A DNA stretch of 50,242 bases from Terriglobales bacterium (GCA_015655195.1 JAATFM010000266.1:1-50242), one strand, 5' to 3'. Shown: positions 25,445 to 35,070, counted from the first letter of the stretch. Translations and numbers: made by a program. The notes: generated by a model not told the origin, from the letters alone.

Positions 25445-25481
25445 GTCCGCAGCCGGCCAAGGCGGGCCGGTTTCAGCGGAC
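25445..25481 (-). terminator. Two-part hairpin over the stop of the M23 gene
   Basis: GTCCGC pairs with GCGGAC (outer) and CCGGCC with GGCCGG (inner), with an internal loop between and a 6-nt end loop. It overlaps the M23 stop codon (25473-25475) and could end the padR-ADOP-M23 transcript or protect its 3' end. There is no T-run, so intrinsic termination is unsure. Confidence 0.35.
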
Positions 25482-26450
25482 AGCAGCCGAATCATGCCTC
25501 TGATGGTTCCGGACTAGAGAATCCGAACCCAGATCCAGATGCAGCAGCTTGATTGGGTCCAGGTACGCTCCCTGCCAGCGCACGGCCCAATGTAGATGCG
25601 GGCCGGTCACGCGGCCTGTTGCGCCGCTCAGCCCCAGCGGGTCGCCGGCCTGCACGCGCTGGCCCTCCTTCACATCGATCCGGCTGAAGTGCATGTAGAG
25701 TGTGTAAAAGCCCAGCCCGTGATCGATCGCCACGCAGTTGCCCTCGTAGTAGAGCGGACGCGCAATCACTACGACTCCGCTGCTGGCCGCGTGCACCGGC
25801 GTTCCCATCGCGGCGCGGAAATCCGCACCTTTGTGAATGCTGGCCAGCTTGCCGTTAAACATGCGGCGCGTGCCGAAGCTGTCTGTGGCCTGCGCGGAGA
25901 CCGGCGCATGAAAGCTGCCCGACCACAGCGGATGGTCTGCGCTCGCGGCAAAGACCTTGCTCTTGAATTCGCTTTGCGCCTGAATCTCCTTCAGCTCCTC
26001 GGCGTCAGGGCTTACAAACTTCGGCGCCACGGTCAGCGTGCCGGTGCGGTAGTGCGCGGGTGCAATCGTCACACTGCAACTCAGGTCAAGCGAGCCACTC
26101 GCCGTCCTTGCGGTAATGTGCAGCGTGAAAGCGCCAACCGGCGCCTCCACATCCACACCCGCCAGCGCAAGCCACTCGCCATTCTTCTCAAAGAACTCAA
26201 TCTTCTGCCCCAGCCACTCGCCGCTCACGGCCTGCGCCCCCGGCGCGTGAACGCGAATCAGCTCCGGTGAACCGGCGACGACCACGGCAGGCGTGAGCGT
26301 AACCGGGACTGGACGTTCAGACGATTGCGCGTGCGGCGCGGCCTGTGCTGAGGACGTGGCTGTGCTATCCCACCCCAGCGGCAAAAACAGAAGCGCCGCG
26401 AGGGTAGGGCACCCGATAAGTCTGGAGAGAAGGAGCGTGGGGAGTCGCAT
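25473..26450 (-). CDS. Exported M23 (LytM/lysostaphin-type) peptidase
   Basis: 325 residues from the ATG at 26450, 20 bp after the stop of the upstream permease gene; the frame stays open upstream but that part lies inside the permease. The N-terminus is a signal peptide (M-R-L-P-T-L-L-L-S then a hydrophobic core). A beta-rich region precedes the LytM domain, whose zinc ligands are visible in H-K-G-A-D-F (H and D) and H-L-H-W (the H-x-H motif). Active M23 enzymes cut peptidoglycan cross-bridges, and such proteins remodel the cell wall. Co-directional with the ADOP permeases and perhaps part of that transcript. Confidence 0.9.
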   Translation of the reverse strand: MRLPTLLLSRLIGCPTLAALLFLPLGWDSTATSSAQAAPHAQSSERPVPVTLTPAVVVAGSPELIRVHAPGAQAVSGEWLGQKIEFFEKNGEWLALAGVDVEAPVGAFTLHITARTASGSLDLSCSVTIAPAHYRTGTLTVAPKFVSPDAEELKEIQAQSEFKSKVFAASADHPLWSGSFHAPVSAQATDSFGTRRMFNGKLASIHKGADFRAAMGTPVHAASSGVVVIARPLYYEGNCVAIDHGLGFYTLYMHFSRIDVKEGQRVQAGDPLGLSGATGRVTGPHLHWAVRWQGAYLDPIKLLHLDLGSDSLVRNHQRHDSAAVR

Positions 26451-26470
26451 CGCCTCCAGAATAGCGCGAC

Positions 26471-29158
26471 TTACTCCGAGCGCAACGCACGCATTGGATC
26501 GATCGAAGCCGCACGCCGCGCGGGCAACCAGCTTGCGATTGCCGTGGAAACAGCGAGGATGCCAAGCGCGACAACCAGCGAAAGCACATCCAGCGGATGG
26601 ACCCCGAACAAGACTGAGGATTCGATTCGCGCCGCAGCCAGCGACAGGCCTACTCCGATAGCAAGCCCGATAGCAATAAGCCATGCCGTATCGCGTAACA
26701 CCAGCCAGACTGTAGCTTCGCGCGATGCGCCAAGGGCCATGCGAATACCAATCTCGTGCTGACGCTGCGTCACGCGGAAGGCCAGGAAGCCGTAGAGGCC
26801 AACGACGGTGAGAGCGAGCCCGATGATGCCAAGCGCGCTGACCATCTCAGCCATCATCTGGTAGTTGCCGGAAGAGAAGCGAATCAGTTCCGGCAGCGAA
26901 GTGATGAACATGGGGTCCAGCAGCGGGTTGATATGGATGAGCGTCTGCCGCGCATCCGGGGCCATGGACATGGCGTTCTGGCTGGTCTCCACGACGAAGG
27001 TGATCTCGCCCATGTTAGAAAGACGGGCCTGATACTGCAGGAACGGAATGTAGAGATACGGCTCGGGCAATTCTCCGATGCGGTTGATGGGCGCGTCTTC
27101 CGCCACTCCGACGACATGCGCATCCACATGGCCGTCCACAAGATGCACGGTCTGTCCGATGGGATTCTGCGCGGGCCAGTACTTCTGCGCCATCGTGCGA
27201 TTGATGACGACCGAAACGGGACTGTTGGCAGTGTCCTCCGTTGTAAAGCCGCGACCGCGCACGATGCGCGTGCCGATTACCGCCAGAAAGCCGGGGCTGA
27301 CCGCGTTGAATTTGATCTCGAGGGGCTCATGTAATTCAGGATGGCTGGGCAGTTGCGCTTTCACCGCAATGCCGTTTTCCGACGGCATGAGCGGCGAGCG
27401 GATTCCGTAGGCGACGTTTTTAACACCGGGCAGCGCGCGCAGATTCGTTTGGATAGTCTCGCGTAGCGGATTGTCAGGGTCTTGCGTAAAGGCCACCAGC
27501 ACCTGGTTGCGCGTAAGACCGATGGATTGCGTGCGCGTATTGAGGAAGCTGCGCACCAAAGCTCCCGTAGAAACCAGCAGCGCGAAGGAAATGCCAATTT
27601 GCAACCAGACTGCGGCGCGGCGCAGCACAGAGGTGCGGCTGGTAACGCACCCTGCGGCTCCAGCCTGCAGCGCAGGCACAAGCTGAGGCCGCGAAACCTG
27701 CACGAGCGGAACAAACGCCAGCAGGAGCATGGTCACCAGCGATAGCAGACCGGCGAAGAAATACACGCGCTCGTCGAGGTGGAAGCTCGTACCATAGGTG
27801 TAAGCGTTTAGCATTGCGGGCTCAGAGACCAGTAAACGCGGCAGCAGAGCGGCAATGCCCATCGCCAGCGCCAGGCCGGCGGCCCATCCCATCAGTCCCA
27901 GCAGAAGATTTTCCACCAGCAGTTGCCGGGCGACAGTCCAGCGCGTGGCTCCGAGCGAAAGGCGCAGAGCTACTTCCGGAACGCGGCTCAGCGCGCGCGC
28001 CAGAAGCAGGTGCGCTACATTCACCGTGCACAACAGCACCACTCCGCCCACAATGGCGAACAAAACCAGGCCGCTGGTTCCCGCCTGCTCCATGCGATAG
28101 CGAAAATCGCTTACGGCGTGTGCTCCACGGTTCCGGTTGTTGGCCGGGTCATCCCGTTCAAGAGCCTGGGCAATGGCGGCAACTTGCTCATTGGCCTGCT
28201 CAGCATCAGCGCCAGGAGCCAGCCGGCCAAGCATCTGGAACCAGCGAAATCTGCGCGATGTCAAATCGCTCTGACCAACGCCGACCGCCCACGTCTCCAC
28301 CGGCATCCAGAGATCAGTGTCACTGCCGGGATCAATCTCACGAAACTCTCGTGGCAGCACGCCCCACACGTCTGCCTGGTAGATGCCATCTTTGCCATGG
28401 CGCAGCGGAATCTGCCTGCCGACGATATTGGGATCGCCGCCAAAGCGCTGCTGCCAGCAGTTGTAGCCCAGCACCACGCCGGGGCGTACGCGAAGCCGCA
28501 CGGCATCCTGCGCGGTAAAGAGACGGCCCAGTAGCGGCCGCACGCCAAGCAGATCAAAGAAGTTGGTGGAAACAACGTTGGTCAGCAGCATCTGCGATGT
28601 GCCATCCGGGCGCGGCATCAGGCTGCCGCGCCCGCCAATAGCCGCCAGACCGGCAGACGCGCCCCGAAAGGCCGGGAGACGCTGCGCGAGGGTCTGATAC
28701 TCAAAGTAGCTGAAGTAGCCTTCCTGTTCCTGAGTGGTTGTAGAGAAGACACGCACAATGCGGCCCGGATGCGGCACGCGCATGGGATGCAGCCAGATTC
28801 CGTCCATGAGGCAGAAGATGGCTGAGCTTGAGCCAATTCCAAGCGCCAGCGTGAGAATGGCCGTCAGGGCAAACCCCGGCGATTTGAGCATCTGACGAAA
28901 GGCAAAACGCACGTCGCGAAGAATCTGCTCCAGCCACGGCAGGCCGCGCTGCATGCGATAGGTTTCGCGCGTCTGCGTTACACCGCCGAAGGCGCGTAGC
29001 GCGGTGGTGCGGGCTTCGTCCGGCGGTATTCCGCGGCGAAGATTCTCCGCAATCGCAAGCTCGATGTGGGCTTGCAACTCTTCGTCGAGCTCGGCGTCGA
29101 GCTTCTTCTTGCGAAAAAATGCCGCGCAGCGACTCGACAGAATACGCGTCCAACTCAT
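26471..29158 (-). CDS. ABC transporter permease, ADOP/MacB-FtsX type (second of tandem pair)
   Basis: 895 residues. Acidobacterial duplicated orphan permease layout: a soluble prefix (residues 1-90, with L-D-A-E-L-D-E-E-L-Q-A-H-I-E-L-A and G-G-V-T-Q-T-R-E), a first transmembrane helix at about 95-118, a MacB periplasmic core domain, a block of three FtsX-type helices in the middle, a second periplasmic domain and three C-terminal helices. No ATPase gene is adjacent, which is typical of ADOPs. Known relatives export or sense envelope molecules, but the function of ADOPs is mostly unknown. It starts 9 bp after the paralogous permease stop. Confidence 0.92.
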   Translation of the reverse strand: MSWTRILSSRCAAFFRKKKLDAELDEELQAHIELAIAENLRRGIPPDEARTTALRAFGGVTQTRETYRMQRGLPWLEQILRDVRFAFRQMLKSPGFALTAILTLALGIGSSSAIFCLMDGIWLHPMRVPHPGRIVRVFSTTTQEQEGYFSYFEYQTLAQRLPAFRGASAGLAAIGGRGSLMPRPDGTSQMLLTNVVSTNFFDLLGVRPLLGRLFTAQDAVRLRVRPGVVLGYNCWQQRFGGDPNIVGRQIPLRHGKDGIYQADVWGVLPREFREIDPGSDTDLWMPVETWAVGVGQSDLTSRRFRWFQMLGRLAPGADAEQANEQVAAIAQALERDDPANNRNRGAHAVSDFRYRMEQAGTSGLVLFAIVGGVVLLCTVNVAHLLLARALSRVPEVALRLSLGATRWTVARQLLVENLLLGLMGWAAGLALAMGIAALLPRLLVSEPAMLNAYTYGTSFHLDERVYFFAGLLSLVTMLLLAFVPLVQVSRPQLVPALQAGAAGCVTSRTSVLRRAAVWLQIGISFALLVSTGALVRSFLNTRTQSIGLTRNQVLVAFTQDPDNPLRETIQTNLRALPGVKNVAYGIRSPLMPSENGIAVKAQLPSHPELHEPLEIKFNAVSPGFLAVIGTRIVRGRGFTTEDTANSPVSVVINRTMAQKYWPAQNPIGQTVHLVDGHVDAHVVGVAEDAPINRIGELPEPYLYIPFLQYQARLSNMGEITFVVETSQNAMSMAPDARQTLIHINPLLDPMFITSLPELIRFSSGNYQMMAEMVSALGIIGLALTVVGLYGFLAFRVTQRQHEIGIRMALGASREATVWLVLRDTAWLIAIGLAIGVGLSLAAARIESSVLFGVHPLDVLSLVVALGILAVSTAIASWLPARRAASIDPMRALRSE

Positions 29159-29167
29159 GGCTCTCTC

Positions 29168-31858
29168 CTATTCCAAACGCAGCGCCGTGATGGGCTCAAT
29201 GCGCGCCGCGCGGATAGCTGGGATCAGCGAAGCCGCGCTGGCAATGAACGTAAGCGCAGCCACGGAAGCAACAAGCACCCACGGATCGCGGACCGAGGTG
29301 CCGTAAAGGAACGATGCCAAAGCGCGTGAGGCAAGCAGCGCAATCACGAGGCCAAGCAGCGAACCACCGGCGGCAATCCAGGCATTTTCCCGAAAGACCA
29401 TGGCCACAACCTGCACCCGCTGCGCGCCAAGTGCAATGCGGATGCCAATTTCGCTGGTGCGACGCGCCGTCGCGTAGGCCAGCGTTCCGTAGAGACCAAT
29501 AGCAGTGACAAGCAATGCGCACACGGCAAAGAAAACAGCGAGCATGGCCATCATGCGTTCGGAGCTGATGGAAGCATCGAGAACAGAGCTCATCTTTGTC
29601 ATGATGGGAGCGGGGATGTCGGGCGCCATGCGCGTTGTCAATGCGCGCACGAAATCTGCAAGAGACGCAGGCGAACCCTCGGTGCGCACTACAGCGGTGT
29701 AGGATGACTGCTTCATGTTCGGGTTTTGAGTGATCGAATAATAGACCGCCGGCGGAGAGTTCTCGCGGAGCGATTCGTAATGCGTATCGCCAGCTACAGC
29801 GATTACCTCAAGTGGACCCCGGCTGGATCGAATCTGCTGTCCTAAAGGATTCTGTCCAGGGAACAGTTCCCTGGCTGCGGATTGGTTCAGAATAATCTTC
29901 CGGCCGGAGGCCAGAGTGTCACTCCAGCGAAAATCGCGGCCGCCCAAAATCGGAATCCGCATCGTTTGAAAATAATCCGGCGCAATCAGGTTGATGTGAA
30001 CCGTCCGGTCACCGCCGCTCAGAGGTGTTCGAAAAGAATGTGTTATAAATTCGCCACCAAGCGGTGTGATCTGCGCAAAGCTCACGCTGCCAACCCCAGG
30101 CAAATGGCGCAGAGCATCCCCGTAGGTTTGATACCAGTGAACGAGCGCTTCGCCCGCAAGGGACTGTTTGTACATATCCAGATCGATGTTGACGACGCCT
30201 CGGGGATCGAAGCCGAGGCCCACGCGGTAGAGCCGTGTGAGGCTTGTGGCCAGAAGGCCAGCGCCAAACACGAGCATCAATGCCAGAGCGACCTCAAGCC
30301 CGAGCAGAATCCGGGGAAGGGTGCTCCGGTGCTCGCGAGAGGACGCGGTGAGCGAACCGGACTTGATCTGTTCGTTCAGGTTGCCTGATGTAGCGCGTAA
30401 GGCGGGAATAAGTCCAACGGCAACGGTGGAGATGATCCCGGCAAGCGCGACAAATACCAGGACGCGCAAGTCGAGATCAACGTCGAGAGTTGCTCCATGA
30501 CTGTTGGCAAGCACGTATGCGACAAGAGCATGATTTACAAACGGAGCAAGCAACAGGCCGGCCGCGGTTCCCAGAGTGGCGATTATCATGCTCTCCACAA
30601 GCAACTGCTGAACCAGCCTGCGGCGCGTGGCGCCCATGGCAAGCCGCGTGGCCAGTTCGCGCTCTCGCGCGGCGGAGCGCGCCATTAAGAGGCTTGCCAG
30701 GTTCAGGCAGGCGAGCAACAGCATCGCGGTGCAGAGCCAAAACACGGCTATAATCGGCTTCCTGAACCTTGCGCGCAGATAGGTATAACCGGTCGAACCT
30801 GATTCCGCCGCGAGTTGAAAGTGATGTTCGCGCGCGTCCTTGATCCATTCCGCGTCGGGAACCGCTTCATCCAGGAGTGATCCCGCGGTTGCACGCAAGG
30901 CTGCGTTGGCCTGCTCCAGCGACACGCCCTGCCTGCGGCGTGCAATTACGCTCAGCCACCATACACCTGCGGTAATGTTGTCGTAAGGCGCGTCAATCAC
31001 CGGCCCGGCGGCCAGGGGCGCATAAATCTGCGCCGGCCGCATGGAGTCAGCTCCGATAAAACCTTTGGGCATGACACCCACAATCGTGAACGGCGCATTG
31101 TCAATGGTGATCCTGCGGCCCAGCACATCGGGAGTTCTGTTGAACCATGTGCGCCAGAAACTTTCACTGATTACCACGGGAAATCCACCCGCGGTTCCGC
31201 CCGGCTGGTCATCCTGTGGCGTGAGCAAACGGCCCAGCAGGGGTCTGGCTTCCATGACGCTGAAGAACTGCCCGCTAACCTCTGCTCCAATAACTTCCAC
31301 ATTGCCTGACGATCCACGTATCTGAAAATCATCCCATGTGAATCCGGCGATGTTCTGGAAGACATCCTGTCGTTTTTCGAGCGCACGCACCACAGGAGCG
31401 GAAAAGTCGTAACTCGGGCCGTCCTGATCGTCAGAGCGATCGATATGCAGAACAGCAAGCTCTTCAGCATGGGGCACGGGCAACGGGCGCAGCAACAGCG
31501 CGTTGATGAGCGAAAAGACCGCCGTGTTTGCGCCGAGGCCAATCATGAGCGTAAGAATGGCGGTGAGCGTAAAGCCCGGCGATTTGGCGAGTTGGCGCAG
31601 GCCGAAGCGAACGTCGCGCGCAATCTGCTCCAACCACGGCAGGCCGCGCTGCACGCGGTAGGTCTCGCGCGTCTGCGTTACGCCGCCAAGGGCGCGCAGC
31701 GCGGCGGTACGGGCTTGGTCGGGCGATATGCCGTTGCGTAGATTTTCCGCAATGGCAAGCTCGATGTGGGCGTGCAGCTCTTCGTCGAGCTCGGCGTCGA
31801 GCCTGCGGCGACGAAAGAGCGATGCAACACGGCTCAGCAAAACGCGAATCCACTCCAT
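29168..31858 (-). CDS. ABC transporter permease, ADOP/MacB-FtsX type (first of tandem pair)
   Basis: 896 residues, a full paralogue of the following gene with the same order: soluble prefix, first helix near residues 95-118, MacB core domain, FtsX helices, second MacB core, FtsX helices. The first 90 residues of the two proteins are nearly the same, and the DNA there is also clearly related, pointing to tandem duplication; the periplasmic domains have diverged, so ligands may differ. It begins 9 bp after the padR stop, showing a padR-ADOP-ADOP operon. No ATP-binding partner is nearby. Confidence 0.92.
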   Translation of the reverse strand: MEWIRVLLSRVASLFRRRRLDAELDEELHAHIELAIAENLRNGISPDQARTAALRALGGVTQTRETYRVQRGLPWLEQIARDVRFGLRQLAKSPGFTLTAILTLMIGLGANTAVFSLINALLLRPLPVPHAEELAVLHIDRSDDQDGPSYDFSAPVVRALEKRQDVFQNIAGFTWDDFQIRGSSGNVEVIGAEVSGQFFSVMEARPLLGRLLTPQDDQPGGTAGGFPVVISESFWRTWFNRTPDVLGRRITIDNAPFTIVGVMPKGFIGADSMRPAQIYAPLAAGPVIDAPYDNITAGVWWLSVIARRRQGVSLEQANAALRATAGSLLDEAVPDAEWIKDAREHHFQLAAESGSTGYTYLRARFRKPIIAVFWLCTAMLLLACLNLASLLMARSAARERELATRLAMGATRRRLVQQLLVESMIIATLGTAAGLLLAPFVNHALVAYVLANSHGATLDVDLDLRVLVFVALAGIISTVAVGLIPALRATSGNLNEQIKSGSLTASSREHRSTLPRILLGLEVALALMLVFGAGLLATSLTRLYRVGLGFDPRGVVNIDLDMYKQSLAGEALVHWYQTYGDALRHLPGVGSVSFAQITPLGGEFITHSFRTPLSGGDRTVHINLIAPDYFQTMRIPILGGRDFRWSDTLASGRKIILNQSAARELFPGQNPLGQQIRSSRGPLEVIAVAGDTHYESLRENSPPAVYYSITQNPNMKQSSYTAVVRTEGSPASLADFVRALTTRMAPDIPAPIMTKMSSVLDASISSERMMAMLAVFFAVCALLVTAIGLYGTLAYATARRTSEIGIRIALGAQRVQVVAMVFRENAWIAAGGSLLGLVIALLASRALASFLYGTSVRDPWVLVASVAALTFIASAASLIPAIRAARIEPITALRLE

Positions 31859-31867
31859 GCTAGCCTC

Positions 31868-32218
31868 CTAATTCGACGCACTGCTCGATGGAGCGAGAAA
31901 GCGCGCCATCGTGGCCGCTGTGCGCTCCCAGTTTTCCGTTTCGCGGGCAATCTGTTTGCGGCCCGTGCGGCTGAGCGAATAGAACTTCGCGCGGCGGTTG
32001 GTTTCCGAAAGCCCCCACTCGGACTTGACCCAGCCGCGTTGCTCCAGCCTGAGCAGCGCCGGATAAATCGTGCCCTGGTTCAGGCTGAGCGCGTCGCCGC
32101 TCACCTGCTCGATGCGCCGCGCAATGCCGTAGCCATGCAGCGGGCCCATCGATTCGAGTGTTTTCAGCACCATCAGGTCCAGCGTGCCCTGCAATACATC
32201 GGCCTTGTTTTCGCCCAT
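31868..32218 (-). CDS. PadR family transcriptional regulator
   Basis: 116 residues from the ATG at 32218, with AGGAGA a few bases upstream; a longer frame to 32272 is not needed. The winged-helix has the PadR signature: L-Q-G-T-L-D-L-M-V-L-K-T-L, G-P-L-H-G-Y-G-I-A-R-R-I, L-N-Q-G-T-I-Y-P-A-L-L-R-L-E-Q-R-G-W and K-F-Y-S-L-S-R-T-G-R-K. PadR proteins repress neighbouring transport or resistance genes and release on ligand binding. Its position at the head of the ADOP permease operon suggests it controls that operon and itself. Confidence 0.94.
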   Translation of the reverse strand: MGENKADVLQGTLDLMVLKTLESMGPLHGYGIARRIEQVSGDALSLNQGTIYPALLRLEQRGWVKSEWGLSETNRRAKFYSLSRTGRKQIARETENWERTAATMARFLAPSSSASN

Positions 32219-32383
32219 CGCGGTCTCCTGTTGAATTTCTACATATTGACGCCGATACGTGTTGATTGTCAACAGAAGTGGCTTCCGGTCGGACGGAAAG
32301 GGCTGGAACTATTTCACAGGATGGAAATCCTTTTTCCGCGCGGGACTCAATCCGGCGTACACTGGGTGCGGGAGTTGCCCGTT

Positions 32384-32911
32384 ATGCAAAGGGTCTTCCA
32401 TTTCGTTCTTGCTGCGGCTCTTGCCGCGCCCGCCCTTGTGGCCCAGAACGACAGCACTATCCAGGCCGCAGTCGAAAAGGCTCTCAAGGGCCATCCCTTT
32501 CAAAATCTCCAGTTCTCTGTGCAGGATCGTGTTGTCGCGCTCAGCGGTTCGGTCGATCTGTACGTCGTCAAGATCGACGCCGAGCAGAGGGTCAGCCGCG
32601 TGCAGGGCATTGAGGCCATCCGCGACCAGATTCAGATTGCCGGTCCGGAGATTTCCGACCCGCAACTGCAAACGGAGTTGGAGAAGAGCCTCCAGACCGC
32701 CGACCATCCTGTCTATATCAAAGTGCACAACGGCGTTGTCATGCTTGGCGGTTATGCCGATCGCCGCTTCCACGCCGCTGCTGTCGCAACTATCATGCAG
32801 ACCAGAGGCGTAAAGGGCTTGCACGACGTGCTTGAAACAGACAAGGCATCGCCGTTCGGCGGCTCATGGTCAAGCGCTGCTCCTCCCATCGGTGGCTTGA
32901 GCACGCGCTGA
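32384..32911 (+). CDS. Exported BON-domain protein
   Basis: 175 residues. GGAG at 32371-32374 precedes the ATG, and a signal peptide (hydrophobic core residues 5-19, cleavage after V-A-Q) follows. Two BON (OsmY-type) domains can be seen: about residues 24-85, around V-V-A-L-S-G-S-V-D, and 90-155, around V-V-M-L-G-G-Y-A-D with V-K-G-L-H-D-V. The C-terminus is Gly/Ser/Pro-rich. BON domains bind phospholipid or envelope surfaces and are linked to osmotic or envelope stress. It is divergent from padR across a 165-bp gap. Confidence 0.82.
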   Translation: MQRVFHFVLAAALAAPALVAQNDSTIQAAVEKALKGHPFQNLQFSVQDRVVALSGSVDLYVVKIDAEQRVSRVQGIEAIRDQIQIAGPEISDPQLQTELEKSLQTADHPVYIKVHNGVVMLGGYADRRFHAAAVATIMQTRGVKGLHDVLETDKASPFGGSWSSAAPPIGGLSTR

Positions 32912-33121
32912 GATTCCGATAGGGCTTGATTTGCCGGGCCGTATCTACATATGTGTATTCCATTTCCGAAACGAAATCCTTGCGGTGTCCCACCCTTCCC
33001 CACCCCAGCATGCAAAAATCGCACGCCAGGAATCCCGGTGCGCCCGGAAAAGGCGCAAGGATGGGGCACGGAAACATCGCTCGAAAAGCAAACGCAGATA
33101 CGAAGGATGCAGGAAAAAGGC

Positions 33122-33127
33122 TAGAAT
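33122..33127 (+). promoter_or_regulatory. -10-like element for glyA (possible leaderless start)
   Basis: TAGAAT ends 6 nt before the glyA ATG, with no well-spaced Shine-Dalgarno. This suggests transcription begins at or next to the start codon. No clear -35 was identified. Confidence 0.4.
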
Positions 33128-33133
33128 CTGGGT

Positions 33134-34414
33134 ATGACCGACCGCATCTCGCTCCCCCTTGCCCAGGCCGACCCCGCGGTGGCAGCCGCCATTGACCATG
33201 AGACCCTTCGCCAGCACGAGGGTCTTGAGATGATTGCCAGCGAAAACTTTGTCTCCGAGGCGGTGTTGGAGGCGGCAGGTTCCGTCTTTACCAACAAGTA
33301 TGCCGAGGGCTACCCTGGACGGCGCTATTACGGCGGCTGCGAGTATGCCGACGTGGTGGAGAACCTGGCGCGCGACCGCGCCAAACAGATCTTCGGCTCC
33401 GAGCACGCCAATGTGCAGCCGCACTCCGGGTCACAAGCAAATGCGTCGGCCTACATGGCCGTCCTTCAGGCCGGCGATACGATTCTTGGCCTCGATCTGG
33501 CCCATGGCGGTCACCTGACTCATGGCCACAAGCTCAGCTTCAGCGGCAAGCTCTACCACACCACCTTTTATGGCGTTCGCAAGGACACGGAGCGGATCGA
33601 TTACGACGAGCTCGAAGCGATTGCGCTGCGCGAAAAGCCCAAGGTAATCATTGGCGGCGGCAGCGCCTATCCGCGGCTGTGGGATTTTGCCCGGATGCGC
33701 GAGATTGCCGACAAGGTAGGCGCGTATTACATCTTCGACATGGCGCATATTGCCGGCCTCGTCGCCGGCGACGCGCATCCCTCGCCCGTGCCGCACGCGC
33801 ACATTACTACGACCACCACTCACAAGACATTGCGCGGCCCGCGCTCCGGCCTCATTCTCTGCGGCGCTGATCTCGCAGCTGCCGTGGATAAGGCTGTCTT
33901 CCCCGGCCAGCAGGGCGGACCGTTGGTGCACATCGTGGCGGCCAAGGCTGTGGCCTTCGGCGAGGCGTTGCGGCCCGAGTTCAAGGATTACTCCGCGCAG
34001 GTTGTGGCGAATGCGAAGGTACTGGCCGATGCCATTGCGGAAGCGGGCTATCGCATCGTCTCCGGCGGCACGGACAACCATCTGATGCTTGTCGATGTCT
34101 TTGCGAAAGGCATTCTGGGCTCCGAGGCCGAGGCGGCGCTGGGCAAGGCTGGCATCACGGTGAATAAGAATGCCATTCCCTACGACACCAATCCGCCACT
34201 CAAGCCTTCAGGCATTCGCGTCGGCACGCCTGCTCTCACCACGCGCGGCATGAAAGAGACGGAGATGCGCCAGATTGCACAGTGGATCGTCGAGGCCCTC
34301 GACAAGCGCGGCGACGATGCGGCACTCGATCATATCCGCGGCCAAGTGGCCGAGCTGGCCAATCAGTTTCCGCTCTACGCATGGCGCAGGGCCGGCGCGG
34401 AGGTTGGCGCGTAA
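33134..34414 (+). CDS. glyA: Serine hydroxymethyltransferase
   Basis: 426 residues, normal for bacterial SHMT. PLP enzyme that converts serine and tetrahydrofolate to glycine and methylene-tetrahydrofolate. Visible signatures: [32 protein letters not shown], the PLP-binding Lys231 in [14 protein letters not shown], and P-G-Q-Q-G-G-P-L. It is a single gene closed by a good terminator. Confidence 0.98.
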   Translation: MTDRISLPLAQADPAVAAAIDHETLRQHEGLEMIASENFVSEAVLEAAGSVFTNKYAEGYPGRRYYGGCEYADVVENLARDRAKQIFGSEHANVQPHSGSQANASAYMAVLQAGDTILGLDLAHGGHLTHGHKLSFSGKLYHTTFYGVRKDTERIDYDELEAIALREKPKVIIGGGSAYPRLWDFARMREIADKVGAYYIFDMAHIAGLVAGDAHPSPVPHAHITTTTTHKTLRGPRSGLILCGADLAAAVDKAVFPGQQGGPLVHIVAAKAVAFGEALRPEFKDYSAQVVANAKVLADAIAEAGYRIVSGGTDNHLMLVDVFAKGILGSEAEAALGKAGITVNKNAIPYDTNPPLKPSGIRVGTPALTTRGMKETEMRQIAQWIVEALDKRGDDAALDHIRGQVAELANQFPLYAWRRAGAEVGA

Positions 34415-34439
34415 GCGAACTTAGAACCGATTGAAGCTT

Positions 34440-34472
34440 GAGGGCGGGATGAATCCCGCCCTCTTTTATTTT
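34440..34472 (+). terminator. Rho-independent terminator after glyA
   Basis: Perfect 10-bp stem GAGGGCGGGA/TCCCGCCCTC with loop TGAA, followed by TTTTATTTT; 25 bp after the glyA stop. Confidence 0.92.
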
Positions 34473-34776
34473 GGTGCGGACTGCCCAACAAACTGTCCGA
34501 TAAGTGGACGCTATCTTCGCTTGCAGGCGGGCACAAAAAGTTTTCCGTGTACATACGCAGGGCCGCCGAATTGCATCCAATTGAAATAGAGAAAGGAATG
34601 GGCTGCAGTCTCATCCCTTTTCTGTATTTGCAAGCGCATCCCGATTTTTCCGCGCCGTGTATACGATGCGGCACACAAACTGCTAGCATTTACAGGTAAC
34701 TTTTACTTACAGCCAAGTTAGGCGAAGTTATTTCGAAGATCAACCCACGTAGAAAGGATGAGATATTCTTAGCTCT
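34473..34776. other. 304-bp intergenic region upstream of the small basic protein
   Basis: No coding frame is convincing. The region is AT-rich relative to its surroundings and holds an imperfect hairpin at about 34588-34618 (GAAAGGAATGGG against CATCCCTTTTC). It probably contains the promoter and a long leader for the 77-residue protein, but I cannot place promoter boxes with confidence. Confidence 0.4.
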
Positions 34777-35010
34777 ATGGTGATTGAATCTATTCTTGCC
34801 CAAATCGATGCCGAAATTGCGCGGCTTACTCAAGTGAGGAAGCTTCTTGCAGGTTCCGACAGCGCAACACTAACCGCTCGGGCCGTCAAAACAAAGGCTG
34901 CTCCCGCAAAGACAACGAAGAAGAAGCGCGTGCTGAGCGCCGAGGCGCGCAAGCGTATCGCCGATGCGCAGAGGAAGCGCTGGGCCGCACAGAAGGCAAA
35001 GACGAAGTAA
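34777..35010 (+). CDS. Small highly basic protein, possible DNA or RNA binder
   Basis: 77 residues. The first 25 form a likely amphipathic helix (I-L-A-Q-I-D-A-E-I-A-R-L-T-Q-V-R-K-L-L). A Lys/Ala/Thr linker with T-K-K-K-R follows, then a basic helix S-A-E-A-R-K-R-I-A-D-A-Q-R-K-R-W-A-A-Q-K, a motif I associate with many short acidobacterial and other bacterial proteins annotated as hypothetical. No signal peptide. The composition suggests a nucleoid- or RNA-associated protein with a dimerising N-terminus; this is inference. The Shine-Dalgarno is weak (AAAGGATGAG lies some 15 bp upstream). Confidence 0.7.
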   Translation: MVIESILAQIDAEIARLTQVRKLLAGSDSATLTARAVKTKAAPAKTTKKKRVLSAEARKRIADAQRKRWAAQKAKTK

Positions 35011-35034
35011 AGACGCCTGGCCTTTCGCGCAGCT

Positions 35035-35064
35035 TGCCGAAGATGCGAGCCGGTATGCTATAGT
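35035..35064 (+). promoter_or_regulatory. Promoter of candidate small RNA/leader
   Basis: TTGCCG at 35035-35040 and TATAGT at 35059-35064 with 18-nt spacing; TGC directly before TATAGT makes an extended -10. Start of transcription would be near 35071. Confidence 0.45.
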
Positions 35065-35070
35065 CACTTT

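Noticed and set aside
31766..32383. Upstream extension of the BON protein frame
   Set aside because: It covers padR on the other strand; the ATG at 32384 has a Shine-Dalgarno and a signal peptide.
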